A stretch of DNA of 64,000 nucleotides from Salvia splendens (taxonomy: Eukaryota > Streptophyta > Magnoliopsida > Lamiales > Lamiaceae). The notes beneath the pieces are model-generated. The model searched no databases. It was not told the DNA's origin and saw nothing but the letters and a program-made list of their open reading frames with translations. The position numbers and the translations under genes are program-made. How positions within the stretch are numbered: the first letter of the stretch is position 1; the number at the start of each line of letters is the position of its first letter. This document shows, piece after piece, positions 13,031-25,300 of the stretch. The stretch is from the NCBI RefSeq assembly GCF_004379255.2, contig NC_056047.1:17498293-17562292 (forward strand). The letters are read 5' to 3'.

Positions 13031-14581
13031 AAAATCAACTCCAAATGAAAAAATAACTGAGAAGAGGGGACTTTAATTGTTTAAAAAAGAATATTACTCG
13101 TTTTCATTCCTCTTTCTTTATGGTTTGAAAATGCCATTTTTGACCTTGTAGTATGTTAGAAATCGAATAATATAATTACTCAAAGCATACTTTATCCTAC
13201 CCATAAGTGTTCATTACAAATTTACAATAAAATTAATTTATTAATTAGTCTGCATTGCTTTATATAATTAATAGCTTTGTCTTTTCCTTTTCTTCTTTTT
13301 TGTTTCTTTCGTGGGAAATATCCCTGCTCAGTCAATTATTGGAGCTTGTCGGTGGGGTGAGTTCCAAAATTCCAACGGCCCAACCTACGACTGACGAGGC
13401 TCACATAATGAATATTCATGTTAATATTGAAATTAGATTTTCCCAATATAATTAATAATTTTATACCATAAAAGTTAAGTTTAATTAATTACTCCTATAT
13501 GCATTGTCTTAAGCCACGGCCGGATCGATGTAGTTTACTTAAAATGATATCTATCTATCTACCCCACTTTAATCAACAACTCAATCATGCACACATTTTA
13601 TGATAATGGGACAAGAATATGTACACTAAACAAACCTGCTCACAATATTAATTTATACAGCTCCGATAATAATTAAATGAATAAGAAAATATTCGAATCA
13701 CTGACTCACTAGTTCCAAAATTTGGATGAAATTCCTTATCATACATGTCTCTCACTCGCAGGATATCATAAAATATCAGAATTAAAAATTATTTGTAAAA
13801 CTGTATACAATAAGTACTTTTTAAGTTATCAACTTTAACAATCATTTTTAATCTAATAGTAGAAATGATAAATACAGTGGTCAGTGGATAGACGGTTTTT
13901 TCCATATTGAGCATTATAAATCATAATGAGATTTCCATTCCAAAAAAAGTAAACACCCTAATTTGGTGTAACTAATTTCTAAATGGAGTAATAAATACAA
14001 AATTCAATAAAAAAATGACAAAAAGAAAATGAGAAAAAATGAACGGTACATTAAGTGCATCATTTCCTTTTTTTTTTCAATATATATAGCTCATCACTTA
14101 ACTCGCTTATATAAACCCATCTTTCTCCATTCATAATATGCTTTATCATTTTAATAAGAGTGAATTGCACCACTAGTCCTTAACTTTTTGAGTTCTTGCA
14201 CTGCAGACCCTAATAAAAAAAAATAGAGCCAGATCGTTTAATATAATCAAGAATGCAATGTTTTAGCAACTTCTTGGACAAAAATGCCCAAATAACATTT
14301 TCTCAATTTGAAAGATTATATCTCATGATTAAATATATATGGTGTTTAGTTCCTAAGATTAAATCTCACAAACTTAATGTTAGAAAATTAACATCCAACG
14401 ATAATCCTAAATTTTATAAAAAAAATAGTTAAACAATGCATAACTCGTTATTTATTAGTAGTACAACAAACAAGACAAGATTAGTCGTCACATTATTGGT
14501 ACGACTCCAAAGTCCAAAGTCCAAAGTCCAAAGTCATGTAAGACTACTAAAGAAAATTCAACAAGAAAGGGAAAAAAATCA
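13031..14581. other. AT-rich intergenic region
   Basis: No gene or bounded transposon was recognised. A short tandem repeat of the 7-mer ccaaagt, about four copies, lies at 14507-14535. The last part is the 3' flank of the dirigent gene. Confidence 0.5.
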
Positions 14582-15148
14582 TCAATAATGCAAAACATAG
14601 ACATTATATTCCACAATAGCATCCCCTGTTTTCATGTTAATGAAATGCGTCCTCGCCTGCGCATACCCTCTCGCGAACCGGAACACGCCGCTGCCCCCGA
14701 CGATCGGCATCTCCCTCACGGCCGACAGCGCCGCGTTCCGGCCCAGCACGCTGAGCGTGCTGCCGTTGAATTTTCCCTCCAAAAACACGAAATTGAGCGC
14801 CATCAGGAGGCCGAACTCAGTCATGTCGGCAGAACCGTAGAGCCCCTGCGCCCGGCCCACGATCCTGGAGCTCACGTTGGGGCCGGCCGTGAGGGGGTCG
14901 TCGATCATCACCACCATGCCGAAGCCGGTGGCCGAGGAGTTGGTGGTGGCGGCCCCGGCCACGCGGACGGCCGTGGGGTTGCGCCCGCTGACGATGTCGT
15001 GGAAGTAGAAGTGGAGGTGGCTTAGCTTCTCTCGCTTCGTTGATATCCCCATTTCTCGTTTGTCGAGTCTCGTTGAGAACGAATTTGCAGGGAGGAGAAG
15101 GGTGAGAATGGTGAATGCGAGGACGGTGGCCGCGGCGGCTCTGGCCAT
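14582..15148 (-). CDS. Dirigent protein, intronless, 188 aa
   Basis: Dirigent proteins are secreted, form a beta barrel and set the stereochemistry of phenoxy-radical coupling in lignan or related phenolic synthesis. The ORF starts at an ATG with a hydrophobic signal peptide (about residues 1-24, MARAAAATVLAFTILTLLLP). The dirigent domain follows: [71 protein letters not shown] and the C-terminal YNVYVLHY. Possible N-glycosylation sites are NSS, NVS and NGS. Length and lack of introns are normal for the family. The coding part is far more GC-rich than its surroundings. The product specificity of this subgroup cannot be told from sequence. A broken duplicate lies at 29187-29680. Confidence 0.93.
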   Translation of the reverse strand: MARAAAATVLAFTILTLLLPANSFSTRLDKREMGISTKREKLSHLHFYFHDIVSGRNPTAVRVAGAATTNSSATGFGMVVMIDDPLTAGPNVSSRIVGRAQGLYGSADMTEFGLLMALNFVFLEGKFNGSTLSVLGRNAALSAVREMPIVGGSGVFRFARGYAQARTHFINMKTGDAIVEYNVYVLHY

Positions 15149-15238
15149 GGCGGATTTCAGAGAAAGAATGAGAGAATTGTTTGTTTCTGTGTAAGTAAAG
15201 TTGTGATGGAATGACTAAGGATTGAGATTGGCATCTCC

Positions 15239-15246
15239 TTTATAGA
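15239..15246 (-). promoter_or_regulatory. TATA box of the dirigent gene
   Basis: CTATAAAG on the minus strand, about 91 bases upstream of the ATG, is a plausible spacing for a short 5' leader. The broken paralogue has a degraded form (AAATAAAG) at the same relative place. Confidence 0.55.
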
Positions 15247-15249
15247 AAA

Positions 15250-15750
15250 AAAAAATGTCTCTTTCAATTTTTTATTTTATAAAGAGGAAAATATGGTCCA
15301 CGCAATGATATTTTGTGTTTTAGTAAATCGGAGAGAATAAAATAGAAGTAAAAGCATTTTTAATAAAATACCCATGCTTTGTTTATTCATACTCAATTTT
15401 TGTGATTGTTCTAGAAGGTAAACATCTGAAATATTCTATGAATTTTCAATAAAGTTCAAAAAAAAAAAATTAAACCCTTTTTCTTCTTCATTTCTTTCAT
15501 TTTCATTTATACTAGTCAACAGTACTGACTAAACTTATTCTTTATTGGCAACCAAGCATGATCATGTTACCATCAAAATCTTTAACCTCAATCTACCGAA
15601 ACTTGTGGAGTGCTTCATTTTCTTAGTTAATCTACAAAAGGAATTCAAGGTAGTCAAATAATATTGAATAAAAAAAATACAATTGACATGGTACAAAGAT
15701 CAAACAAACACTAGAAAATTACTTTGTATATTAAAAAAAAAACTTTGGAT
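15250..15750. other. Dirigent upstream region, AT-rich
   Basis: AT-rich sequence between the dirigent promoter and the truncated end of the next copia relic. I see no element boundaries or genes. Confidence 0.45.
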
Positions 15751-18300
15751 TTACGCCATACGATATGGGCATGTTGTTGGCATCAGATCACTATTGGAAG
15801 TACGTGTAACCTCAATTATATCGTCAACATAGATGATAAGGCATGTTATCTTATCTCCTCTCCTTTTTGTGAAAAGTGTATGATCATAAAGACTCTGTTT
15901 GAAACCATGCTTGACCATTGCTTGGCAAAATCTTCCAAACCATATTCTCGGAGACTGCTTCAAGCCGTATAGAGTTTTCTTCAATCTGCACACCTCTCCA
16001 GGACCGAATTCGCTATCAAATACTGGTGGAACTGCCATATAGACTTCATTGTCTTTGTCTAATTCTCCATGGAGGAAGGCATTAGTCACATCAAACTGAT
16101 GTAGCGACCAATCCTTACATGCTGCAACTGACAATAATGCTCGGATCGTGTCAAGTTTGGCAACTGGAGAGAAAGTCTCGTCGTAATCAATTCTATACAC
16201 TTGAGTGTATCCTTTGGCCACCAATCGCGCCTTATATCTCTCGATGGATCCATTTGCACGTCTTTTGATGGTAAAAACCTATCTACATTCGACTGGTTTC
16301 TTCCCTTCTGGTAGAGTACATTTTTCCCACGTTCCATTCTTGATCAGAGCATCAATTTCCTTCTTCATAGCTTCCCTCCAATGTTTGTGCTTGACTGCTT
16401 CTTGGAAAGACTGGGGAATTTCTTCCTCTTCATATAGGGCAACTTCAAATGCTCGGACCATCTCTGTAAGGTGTCCTTGAACTATGTTTTTCATTGAATA
16501 TTTTGTTTTTCTCCCTTTCCAGTCTAGAGAGTATCTTTTGGGAGAGATTCTCCTTGTACTTCTGTGTGGTAGTTCATACCGCTTTTCACTATCGTTTCTG
16601 TTGCCGGTGTCTCCTTCTTGGCTTATCCTGTCAGTGTTAGGGATTTCTAATGGAACTGATGGAACTGTATTGATTTCAGAGTTGTTTACCTCAGGATTTG
16701 AAGACAGGGTTGATGGTTGGGTGATGTCTCCAAACTCTGCAGTCTGACTAGTGGATTGTGATAGCTCGTCTGTTGGATTAACTTCTATGGCAGGAATGGG
16801 TTCTTCTTCCCTTGACTCAACTTCCCCTTGCTCGGTTTCCCCTTGTATAGGTTCTGTATGATGGGTTGTGTCCTTTGGGATGTATAGCCAATTTAGTGGG
16901 ACGCTAATTGGACTATGTGGTTGACTCTCCCCCTAACCGCTAGATTGACTGTAGTAGTATTCACTCTCAATAAAGACACAGTTCATGGTAGTGTACATGT
17001 GCTTAGTGATAGGGTCATAGCACCGGTACCCTTTCTGATTGACACCATACCTGAGAAAAACACATTTAACGGCACAAGGAGAGAATTTGGTACGGTCATG
17101 TTTCAGGATGTGGACGAAGACAGTACAACCAAAGACTTTAGGGTCAAGCGTGAGATAGATTGGTTTCTGTATGGCTTCATGGTTGATAAATGTATCAATG
17201 GGAGTTTTGAAGTCGAGGATACCTGTTGGAAGACGGTTCATAAGGTACACAGAGGTGGCTATAGCTTCTGGCCAGAAAGATGTGGGGATTTTTTATTCGA
17301 TGAGGAGAGACCTGGTAATTTCTAGGATATACCTATTCTTACGTTCTGCTACCCCATTCTGTTCAGGTGTATAGGCACAAGAAGTCTGGTGGATAAGCCC
17401 TTTTTCAACAAAGAAAGTTTTCATGTTGGCATTTATATATTCTCCCCCATTGTCGGATCGTAAGACTTAGATATTCTGTTTATATTGGGTTTGAACCATA
17501 CTGTAGAATTGAGTAAATTTATCAAAAACCTCAGATTTATTTTTTAAGAAATATACCCAAGTCATACGAGAATAGTCATCGATTAACAGGAGGAAATAAC
17601 AGAAGCCCTGGCCCCCATTGATTGGGGCAGGACCCCAGACATCTGAGTGAATCAAAGAAAATGGGGTAGACTCTCGAGTATTATTTAGCTTAAAGGAATG
17701 TCGATGGCTTTTGACCAGGTGACAAGTTTCACAATCAAGAGAGTGCACAGTAGAAGCTAACTTAGGGAACATTAATTTCAGATATCCTATAGAGGGGTGC
17801 CCTAACCGACGATGTAATAGACAAACCTTCCTTGTAGTTGGTTTATGAGTCAGTAACGAAGTACTTTGTTGAGCTATCTCATCCATGTAGTACAGTCCGT
17901 TTCGTTCAGTGCCACGCCCAACTATCGTCCCTGTCTTGGTATCCTGTAACGTACAAAAACGAGGCTGCATCAGTAATTTACAGTTTAACTCTTTCGTCAC
18001 ATGACTGACGGATAACAACTTGTGTGAGAAAGTTGGAACAAAGAGGCAGTTAGAAAGCCGGAGAGTTGGAGAAATGTCAATGGTGCCTGCCCCTCTACTC
18101 GAGCTAAATCGCCATTGGTTGTTTGGACATAGGTTCTTCGAGATTCTGAGATGTCTAAAAAATCAGATGCATCAAAAGACATGGTGTCAGTTGCTCCATA
18201 ATAAAAAAATCCAATGGTTGTCTTTTGGACCTATATTTGAGGATGAGGAACAAGCTAGAGCTTCAAAGGAGTTTTCACACTTGATGGTGGGGTGAAACTT
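15751..18300 (-). pseudogene. Copia pol remnant (protease, integrase, partial reverse transcriptase)
   Basis: Fragments in order: protease region (about 18240-18050) with a frameshift in a T run and tyrosine where the catalytic aspartate is expected before GATDTM; pre-integrase and integrase core (18018-17467, LLHRRLGH, SDVWGP); integrase C-terminal part (17250-16933, VFGCTVF, NQKGYRCYDP); and reverse transcriptase (16494-15751, FDVTNAFLHGEL, YGLKQSP, IIYVDD). In-frame stops fall near 17468 (TAA), 17293 (TAA) and 16281 (TAG). This many breaks show it is long dead. Confidence 0.8.
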
Positions 18301-18314
18301 GAGGTTTTCACATT

Positions 18315-19021
18315 TTAGCTCCTTAAATTTGGAATTTTTGGATGATTGGGATGAAATCTGTAAATTTCCAGATGGCCGCCATCGTTGCCGCCGACCTTTC
18401 CTCCAATGGCAGCCAGTTCCACTGCTCTTCCACCAGCTTTTGCCACGTATGCATTAGCGCCACCGCCTATCCCTGCCTCGGCACTGATTACAACGCCTTC
18501 CGTGCCGACGTGTCGACCGACAGCTGTCTGTCGTCCCTCTTGATTTTGGAGTGATGGTGACGTCGAATCACGACAATCGACGAGGGCGCTAGCATATGTC
18601 TTCTTTGAAGTGGTATGCCCCTCCTTATTCTCTGACACCGGTGCGTAACTTCCGTCCTCTTTTCCTCTTGTTTCTGGCAGCGGCAAAAGAGTTTTACAGC
18701 GGAGGTATGGTCTTTCGGCAGAAACGCCGTTAGTCACCGTGTGAGACGGAGGTGATTCGCCGCTGATCTTCTTCGGGGTGAGGGCAAATTTGTGAGAAAG
18801 GTCGGGGTTTGTGGTGATACATCTTTGGTTGTTTGCCTGTACCGTTGTTGCAGTAGGAGCGATACATTTGGACTCTACTCCGAGATTCTTTGGTTTGGAT
18901 GAATTTTGGCTTTGATTTGTGTTTGATCTGTACAAATCAATTAGATTTGATATTGTCTCGACCAATTGCTCGAGAGTGTATATTTGGATGACCTCCATTG
19001 GAGGTTTTCTATTGATTTCCT
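18315..19021 (-). other. Open frame between primer site and protease of the copia relic
   Basis: About 235 codons stay open immediately downstream of the primer site, starting in the frame MVSEQEINRK (the ATG overlaps the primer site). The translation is Ser/Thr/Asn-rich, then Gly/Ala-rich (GGGANAYVAKAGGRAVELAA), with no zinc knuckle and no recognisable gag helix bundle. It may be a rearranged gag leader whose core was deleted. I do not recognise the protein. Confidence 0.4.
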
Positions 19022-19033
19022 GCTCTGATACCA
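19022..19033 (-). promoter_or_regulatory. Primer-binding site (initiator tRNA-Met)
   Basis: TGGTATCAGAGC on the minus strand is the classical copia primer site complementary to the 3' end of initiator tRNA-Met. It directly follows the LTR end. Confidence 0.85.
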
Positions 19034-19260
19034 TCTTAGAAATAGTAATCGAGAGAGGCATTGTGTGAAAGATAATTCATGGTGGCTCAAGGTTGAAGCG
19101 AAGAGAGTTGATTGTATTTCTGTTATATTTGAAGGAGATACAGATACTCCCTTTTATAGGGATCTTACAACTTTAGGAAACACCTCCATCACTCTAGGAA
19201 CTATCACTAATTTATAGTATCTAGGAAAGTTCACACATTTATTGTAATAGCAATTACCAA
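19034..19260 (-). repeat. 5' LTR of the decayed copia
   Basis: The region next to the primer site contains a TATA box CCTATAAAAG (19151-19160, minus), which fits an LTR promoter. The inner end is fixed by the primer site. The outer end near 19260 is estimated, because no second LTR exists in the window. Confidence 0.5.
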
Positions 19261-19624
19261 GTTTGGTGGTACTTGGTACTAGCCGTTTGTATCCATTTTT
19301 TGACAATGGGAACACTGCTCAGCATATAACAGTGTTAAAGGGGAGAACGCACTTCAATCGCCACCTAGTTGACAAAAATAAAGTGCAGACCCTGCACAAA
19401 AACAACATAGGGAAATTTGAAATTGAAGATGCAGGCAGTCAAGAAATTGGTGCATTGCTCGCCAACTTCGCGGAACCACCACACCCCGTAGAATAACGGC
19501 ATGAGTTGATGATGAGTGCCGCCATTCAAATCGCAGTATTTGTTGTTCAAATGTGTAGCGACCAACCTGGTGGCGTCAGGACATAACAAGAGAGGTGAGA
19601 GTCAGGTATGTATAATTGGTTTGT

Positions 19625-20260
19625 AGCAGCTAATTATTTTGCGCTTTTCGGGGGGGCTGTTTACCATTTGCGCATTGGCAATTGGTTTAACAACAAAATA
19701 CCCCCCGAATACTAAAAATAATGACTCCTACGTGTCAATCGGTATTGTGTATGCATCATCAATTTGGGTGATGCATCATATATCTACCGCTCCCGATCAA
19801 GCTCTAATCATGCTTGCTCTAAGACGATTTTCCAAAGATCTGTGTATTTGCCGCCAAAGTAAATATATGCAAAATGCTGGTATTAGCGTGGCCAGAAGCG
19901 TGTTTTGAAGTTAATGAACCCAATTCATGTCGCAACAATGATGGGGAAGGCGGATGTCCTCCGCTATCTTCTACGAGATCGAACGTTCCCGGTAGCAGGC
20001 ATAAGGTCGGCGGCAGAGGGATGATTCTGCATTTGTGCGTCGATAACAACCAATTTTTGCAGCTAATTAATATTTTTGCATTATTTGGGGGACTGTCATT
20101 GGCAACTGGATTGCCATCAAAATACCGCCGCATAGTAAAAATCATGACTCCCGCCTTGTGGTTTTATTATGTGTCAGTTGGTATTGTGTATGCATCATGG
20201 GTGATGCATTCATCTACGGCTCTTGATCAACCTCTAATCATGCTTACGTCTGGTATTATT
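19625..20260. repeat. Two diverged direct copies of a ~195-bp sequence, offset about 431 bp
   Basis: Copy A (about 19625-19820) and copy B (about 20056-20252) share cagctaatta, a G run, ttggcaa, gtattgtgtatgcatca, tgatgcat, gatcaa and ctctaatcatgctt in the same order. Small indels separate them. Neither codes for a recognisable protein. They may be two members of one small transposon family or a local tandem duplication. Confidence 0.55.
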
Positions 20261-20748
20261 TTAAATATTTTATTTTGTCATAACTTCTTTTAAAAGTAAA
20301 TATTTTTACATGGGTGGCTTTTTAAATTTACTTCTACAATTATTTTCTAGAAATAAAAAATATGTCAGTATGGTTTGATAATGTAAAAAAAATACATTAA
20401 GTATAGAAAATGTTATCGAATTATCAATAAAAAAATGCTATCAAAATGTAGAAGTAGAAAGTAAATGTGAAGTATCAGCAATAGCGCCAGAGATAACAAA
20501 ATAGAACCTTCATGTATGGACCCAGTTGGAAGACAGAAACAAGTATAGTACAATTGATTCATGTTTAATACTACTGGAAAGTGAAATTTTATACAAATGC
20601 ACCACATGAAAATGACAAACAGAAATCAAAGTATGAAATAAACTTCATCAAATAACTTATAGTAGTATTATACATTTATAAGAGTTGGAATTTAAGAGAA
20701 TTTAAGAAAGCAGGCCTGGGCAGACAAAAGGTACATATGGAACTTGAT

Positions 20749-20952
20749 AAGGCGTCATCCTCATCGTCATCCTCATCCTCTCAAGACAAGGCATTAAGGC
20801 AATCCGTCTTTTTTGCGATTTCCGACAAGGATCCTTATTTTGTTGTTGGAAATTGAAAAAAGATGCAAATAGAATGCTATGCTGATGTTAGGGAAGTAAT
20901 CAAAGACGCCTTGCCTTAATGCCTTATTTGGAGAGGAAGAGGATGACGCCTT
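20749..20952. repeat. Imperfect inverted repeat able to form a ~50-60 bp hairpin
   Basis: The left arm (20749-20812) and right arm (20902-20952) are near reverse complements: aaggcgtcatcctc…aaggcattaaggcaa…gtctt against its complement. The left arm has an extra catcgtcatcctcat. A loop of about 90 bases separates them. On the minus strand an open frame (20985-20794, MSSSIQGQKNKKASSSSSP) covers one arm. An inverted duplication of a gene piece would give a long hairpin RNA if transcribed. It could equally be a small palindromic MITE. Confidence 0.6.
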
Positions 20953-21266
20953 CTTGTTCTTCTGCCCTTGTATGGAGGAAGACATAGTCAGAATTCAGGT
21001 TTTAATTTATAATTAATTGTTGTTACAATTTGATAGTATTAATCACAAATTTGTTATTCATGCTTTAAATCAAGTTTCTTATCATATTTGTATTATATGC
21101 GTCAATCAGATTATTCAAATTTGTTATATTTGATTATACGCGTTAATCAGGATATCAAATTCTGTTATATTTGCTGAAATTTGTTATTATACATGTTAAT
21201 CAGTTTATTCAAATTTGTTATGGAGTTTTAGATTATACGCGTTAATCATATTATTCAAATTTGTTA

Positions 21267-21488
21267 CTACCTCGCTCCACACGAAAAATTGTTTATTTTG
21301 TCATTTTAGTATGTTCACAAACTTAAGTCTCAATTCTAAAAATGAAAAGTTTTTCGTCCATATTTTCCCACTTTTTCTCTCATCTCTCTCTCTCTTATTT
21401 TGCTTACTTTGTCTTCTTCTTTCTTACTTTATCAATTTCTCGTTAAAACTCATTTCGTCCACAAATAAGACTATTTTTTTGGAGGGGG
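21267..21488. mobile_element. Stowaway-like MITE (Tc1/mariner)
   Basis: The left end CTACCTCGCTCC and right end GGAGGGGG are diverged forms of the Stowaway terminus CTCCCTCCGTCC. TA flanks each side (21265-21266 and 21489-21490). About 220 bp, AT-rich, non-coding, as usual for this group. Confidence 0.6.
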
Positions 21489-21490
21489 TA

Positions 21491-22323
21491 TATATTTGAA
21501 TATACTCGTTATTATCAAATACTATTGATGTTCTTTGTACTGATTAAAAATCAATGGGTTCAAAATTGGTCCCTGGAAAATGAAGTTGCACGTTTTAAAT
21601 CCCCGAACTCGAAAAAATATCAACACAGTTCTTTGAAAAATCTTTAATCACATTTCAGGTCCTTCTCCATTTATTTTTTCTCATTTTACCCTTGAACTCC
21701 TTTAGGCATACTTTATCTAAATTTAATATTTTACGAATTCAAAACTAACTATTCAGATATCATTTTTAGTTCCAATTTATAAAAGAATGCAGTTAATAAG
21801 TGAAAAATGAAGTATTAACTATTAAGTACATATTCCGAAGTAGGCTTCTACATATATTTATTATACTCCATATATTGTTATATAATTTTATGTACATAAT
21901 TTTTATATTATAACATAAGACACTTAATTTTTTTAAAGTTGTAGTAATAGACTAAAGTTTAAAAAATCACATATAATATTATTTTAATAAACTAAAATTT
22001 AATTTATTTATTCATTAAAATATTTAAAAAACTACATATAATACTATTTTAATAAACTACATATTTATAGTAATAATTCTAAAATATAATGCGTATTTTT
22101 ATATAAATTGTAATCTATGTGTATTTTTATATATATTGTAATTTAAAAAAATGGAATGTAAGATTTGAATTCTTAAAATATACTATAAACTCTCAAGGAG
22201 TTAGGAGCAAGATGGAAATAAATAAATTACGAAGGACCAAAAATATGATTAATGATTTTTCAGGGACCAATTTCAAGGTTTATTCTTTCTTTAAACTCAA
22301 GAGCCCTTTCAAGAACTCTATAT
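21491..22323. other. AT-rich intergenic DNA
   Basis: Strongly AT-rich with short homopolymer runs. Nothing recognisable as a gene or bounded element up to the hAT target site. Confidence 0.45.
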
Positions 22324-22331
22324 ATCGAGTG

Positions 22332-25300
22332 TAGGGGTGTTGAAACGGGTAGCGGGTAACGGGTATTCCCGAACCCGACCCGATACCCGCCGGGTATCGG
22401 GTACCCGTTACCCGACGGAATCGGGAAACGGGGCGGGGTCGGGTATAATAATTTAGGGTTTTGCGGGTATTGGGATACCCGATACCCGATCGGGTAATCC
22501 CGATAGTCCCGAAAATACCCGATATATATTTATATTTTATAATTTTATAATTTTTATTTTAATACTTGCTCTTCATGATGTAATTTTTTAAAGATTTTAA
22601 TATTTAAAAACCATCGCCTATGTTATTAGTAATATATTATAAAATGTATTTTTTAAGTTTATAACTTGTAACTAGGTTAGGGTTAAGAATCTTAAGAGTT
22701 AAGATCACAAATCTTTTTCCCCGTCTTTTCTCTTACTCTTCAACTCCAGCCTCCTCCCACCAGCCTCCTCCCTCCTTCAACCCGCATCTGCCGCTGCTGA
22801 TTCCGTCCATTCAGGTAACTATGATTTTTTTTTTCGTATTTTCCAATTTCCATTTTAAAAGTTGGAGATAGAAATAGAATGTCAACGATAGAAACTTACG
22901 GAATTTGCTTAACTTTGTCTATTGCTTAAAAGGAATAACTTCTCTAAACAGAATGCATAACTGTTAATTGACCATATTCTGTGGATGGTGCTATCTCTCT
23001 AAGTTGTTGCTATAGAAAATCAAAGTTAGATGAGTCCTCATTAACTATTTATTATTCTTAGTTTAATGAGTGTTAGATTTACTACTGCAAAGGAATGGGA
23101 TGCAGAGTATCATGATAAGGTTATCTAGAAAATACTCATAGAACGTATTATACAAACCACACTTTCTCAGCATGTTTTCACCTCATTATATAACTCCAAG
23201 GTTTAAATTTATGTAGAGAGTAACGAGTAGTAATATGAATTTGTCATATTTGCAATATATAATATAAGTTTTACCACACTGTACACATATACTGTACAAA
23301 TATAGTATATGTTTAATGCACAGTATATTAGTACACAAACTATATTATACAAAACAACACACATGACACATATAGGATCTATTATATTTTATGCTACACA
23401 CATATCTATATCTATAATCTATATTTTATTACTGGGAAACATACACAATTACACATGATACGGCATACCTCATACTCATATATTTACACAATGCATACAG
23501 TAACATCTCATATTGAAATTTTTATGTTTTTGTAGGATGGGATCAAGGAAGCGTCAAAATAACAATATTGTTACCGTTACCGATGATGATCAACAGTCTG
23601 AGGATCATGAAATACTAAAGGATATTGAAGATGAAGAAGAAGCAAGGACAGAAGCTCCAAGTCCAAATAAAAAAAGAAAAGGAGCCAAGGGGGCTTCCAA
23701 GCGGAAAACCACATCGGTGCATTGGAAAGACTACGACAAAGTGATGGTTAAAGAAGGTAATCCCCCTGTTCAGAGAATGAAAGCACAGTGCAAGCGTTGT
23801 GGTAAGTTGATTGCTGCAGACTCACGGGGGTGCGGGACCAACGGCTTGAAGAACCACACAATTTCTTGTTTAAAGAAAAATGCTGAAGTTGGTGATGGTC
23901 AGACAATTTTGGCATACTCTGTGGATGGTGGCAGTAGAGAATTGACAACTTGGAAGTTTGATCAGAAGACGATCAGACTAGGACTTTGCAAGATGATCCT
24001 TCTCGACGAGCTTCCTTTTTTATTTGTTGAGCGTGAAGGTTTTCAATATTTCATGCGGCTGGTTTGTCCACAGTTTCAGATACCTTCGAGACAAACAATA
24101 CGTTCGGACTGTGTACAATTGTTTCTTGAGGAGAAACAAAGTTTGGTCAAATTCTTTCAGAGAAGAGGCATGGGAAGAGTCTCAATCACAACCGACTGCT
24201 GGACTTCGTTGAACAACAACAGCTTCATTTGTGTCACGGCACACTATATCGGGAAAGACTGGATATTGCACAAGAAGATAATCAACTTTTCCAAGATCGA
24301 TAGCCACAAGGGTGATGACATTGGCGCTGCTATAGTGAAATCATTGACGGATTGGGGTTTGAATAATTTATTCTCTTGCACTTTGGATAATGCATCACAA
24401 AATGATACCGCAATTGATGTCGTACAGACGCACATGGAGCAGAATAACATAAATATATTGGGTGGCAAGTACTTCCACGTGCGTTGTGCAGCACATGTCT
24501 TGAATTTAATTGTAAAAGACGGTTTGAAAGAAATTGGCATTTCCATTAGGCGAGTTAGGGAGGCGGTGAGGTGGCTTAAGAGTTCACCATAGAGATGGGG
24601 GTTGTGGGAAAAAGTATTGGATTATCTAGGAGACAAGATTGATTCCAAGAAGAAATTGTGTATGGATGTTCCAACGCGATGGAACTCTACTTATTTGATG
24701 TTAGAGTCAGCTATACCGTATGCTGAGGCATTCACTACATTTGGAATCACGAATTCTTCTTTCGGGAAAGATTTGCGTGAAAGAATGTAAGATGATAAAC
24801 CTATAGGGCCGCCCGAGGAAGACGATTGGGTAAATGTGAAGAAGATGATTTCCTACCTTAAGAAGTTCCACTCATTTACTCAGATTCTCTCTGTTACTAA
24901 AAAGCCAACATCGCATTTGTTTTTTACAGAGATGTGTGGTATATTTGACCTTATCCGTCGATTGGAGATGAGCAGTGAATATGATGTTAGTTCCATGGCT
25001 TCAAGGATGAGGTTAAAGATTGGTAAGTATTGGCTGGAGGAAACCGAATTGAATGTGAAGATGAACAAGATTTTATACATGGCTGCTGTTCTAGATCCGA
25101 GACAGAAGATGAAGCATATTGAAACGTGCTTGAAATTGTTGTATGGAAATGCTCGAGGACTTGAAATGGTGAAAGAGGTGAGAGACTCCATTAGGGAGTT
25201 GTTTGTGTTTTATAGTGCGAGGTATGCACCTCGTCCTCCTAGTCGATCATCGTTTGATGCGAATAAAGAGAACTCCTCATGTGAAGAAGATACTTACAGC

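Larger units (their letters stand above)
15751..19260 (-). mobile_element. Decayed Ty1-copia retrotransposon with 5' LTR and primer site but no 3' half
   Basis: Read on the minus strand: LTR (about 19260-19034), initiator-Met primer site, a leader ORF, protease, integrase and part of reverse transcriptase. It breaks off shortly after the YVDD motif near 15800. RNase H and the 3' LTR are absent, and the zinc-knuckle gag is missing. Protein blocks such as SVSHVTKELNC and GRGTERNGLYY match the element at 59113-64000, so the two belong to one lineage. Confidence 0.75.

Noticed and set aside
14588..15025. 145-aa open frame on the plus strand across the dirigent gene
   Set aside because: It is an antisense shadow made possible by the high GC of the dirigent coding sequence; its translation is histidine/glutamate-rich and matches no family.
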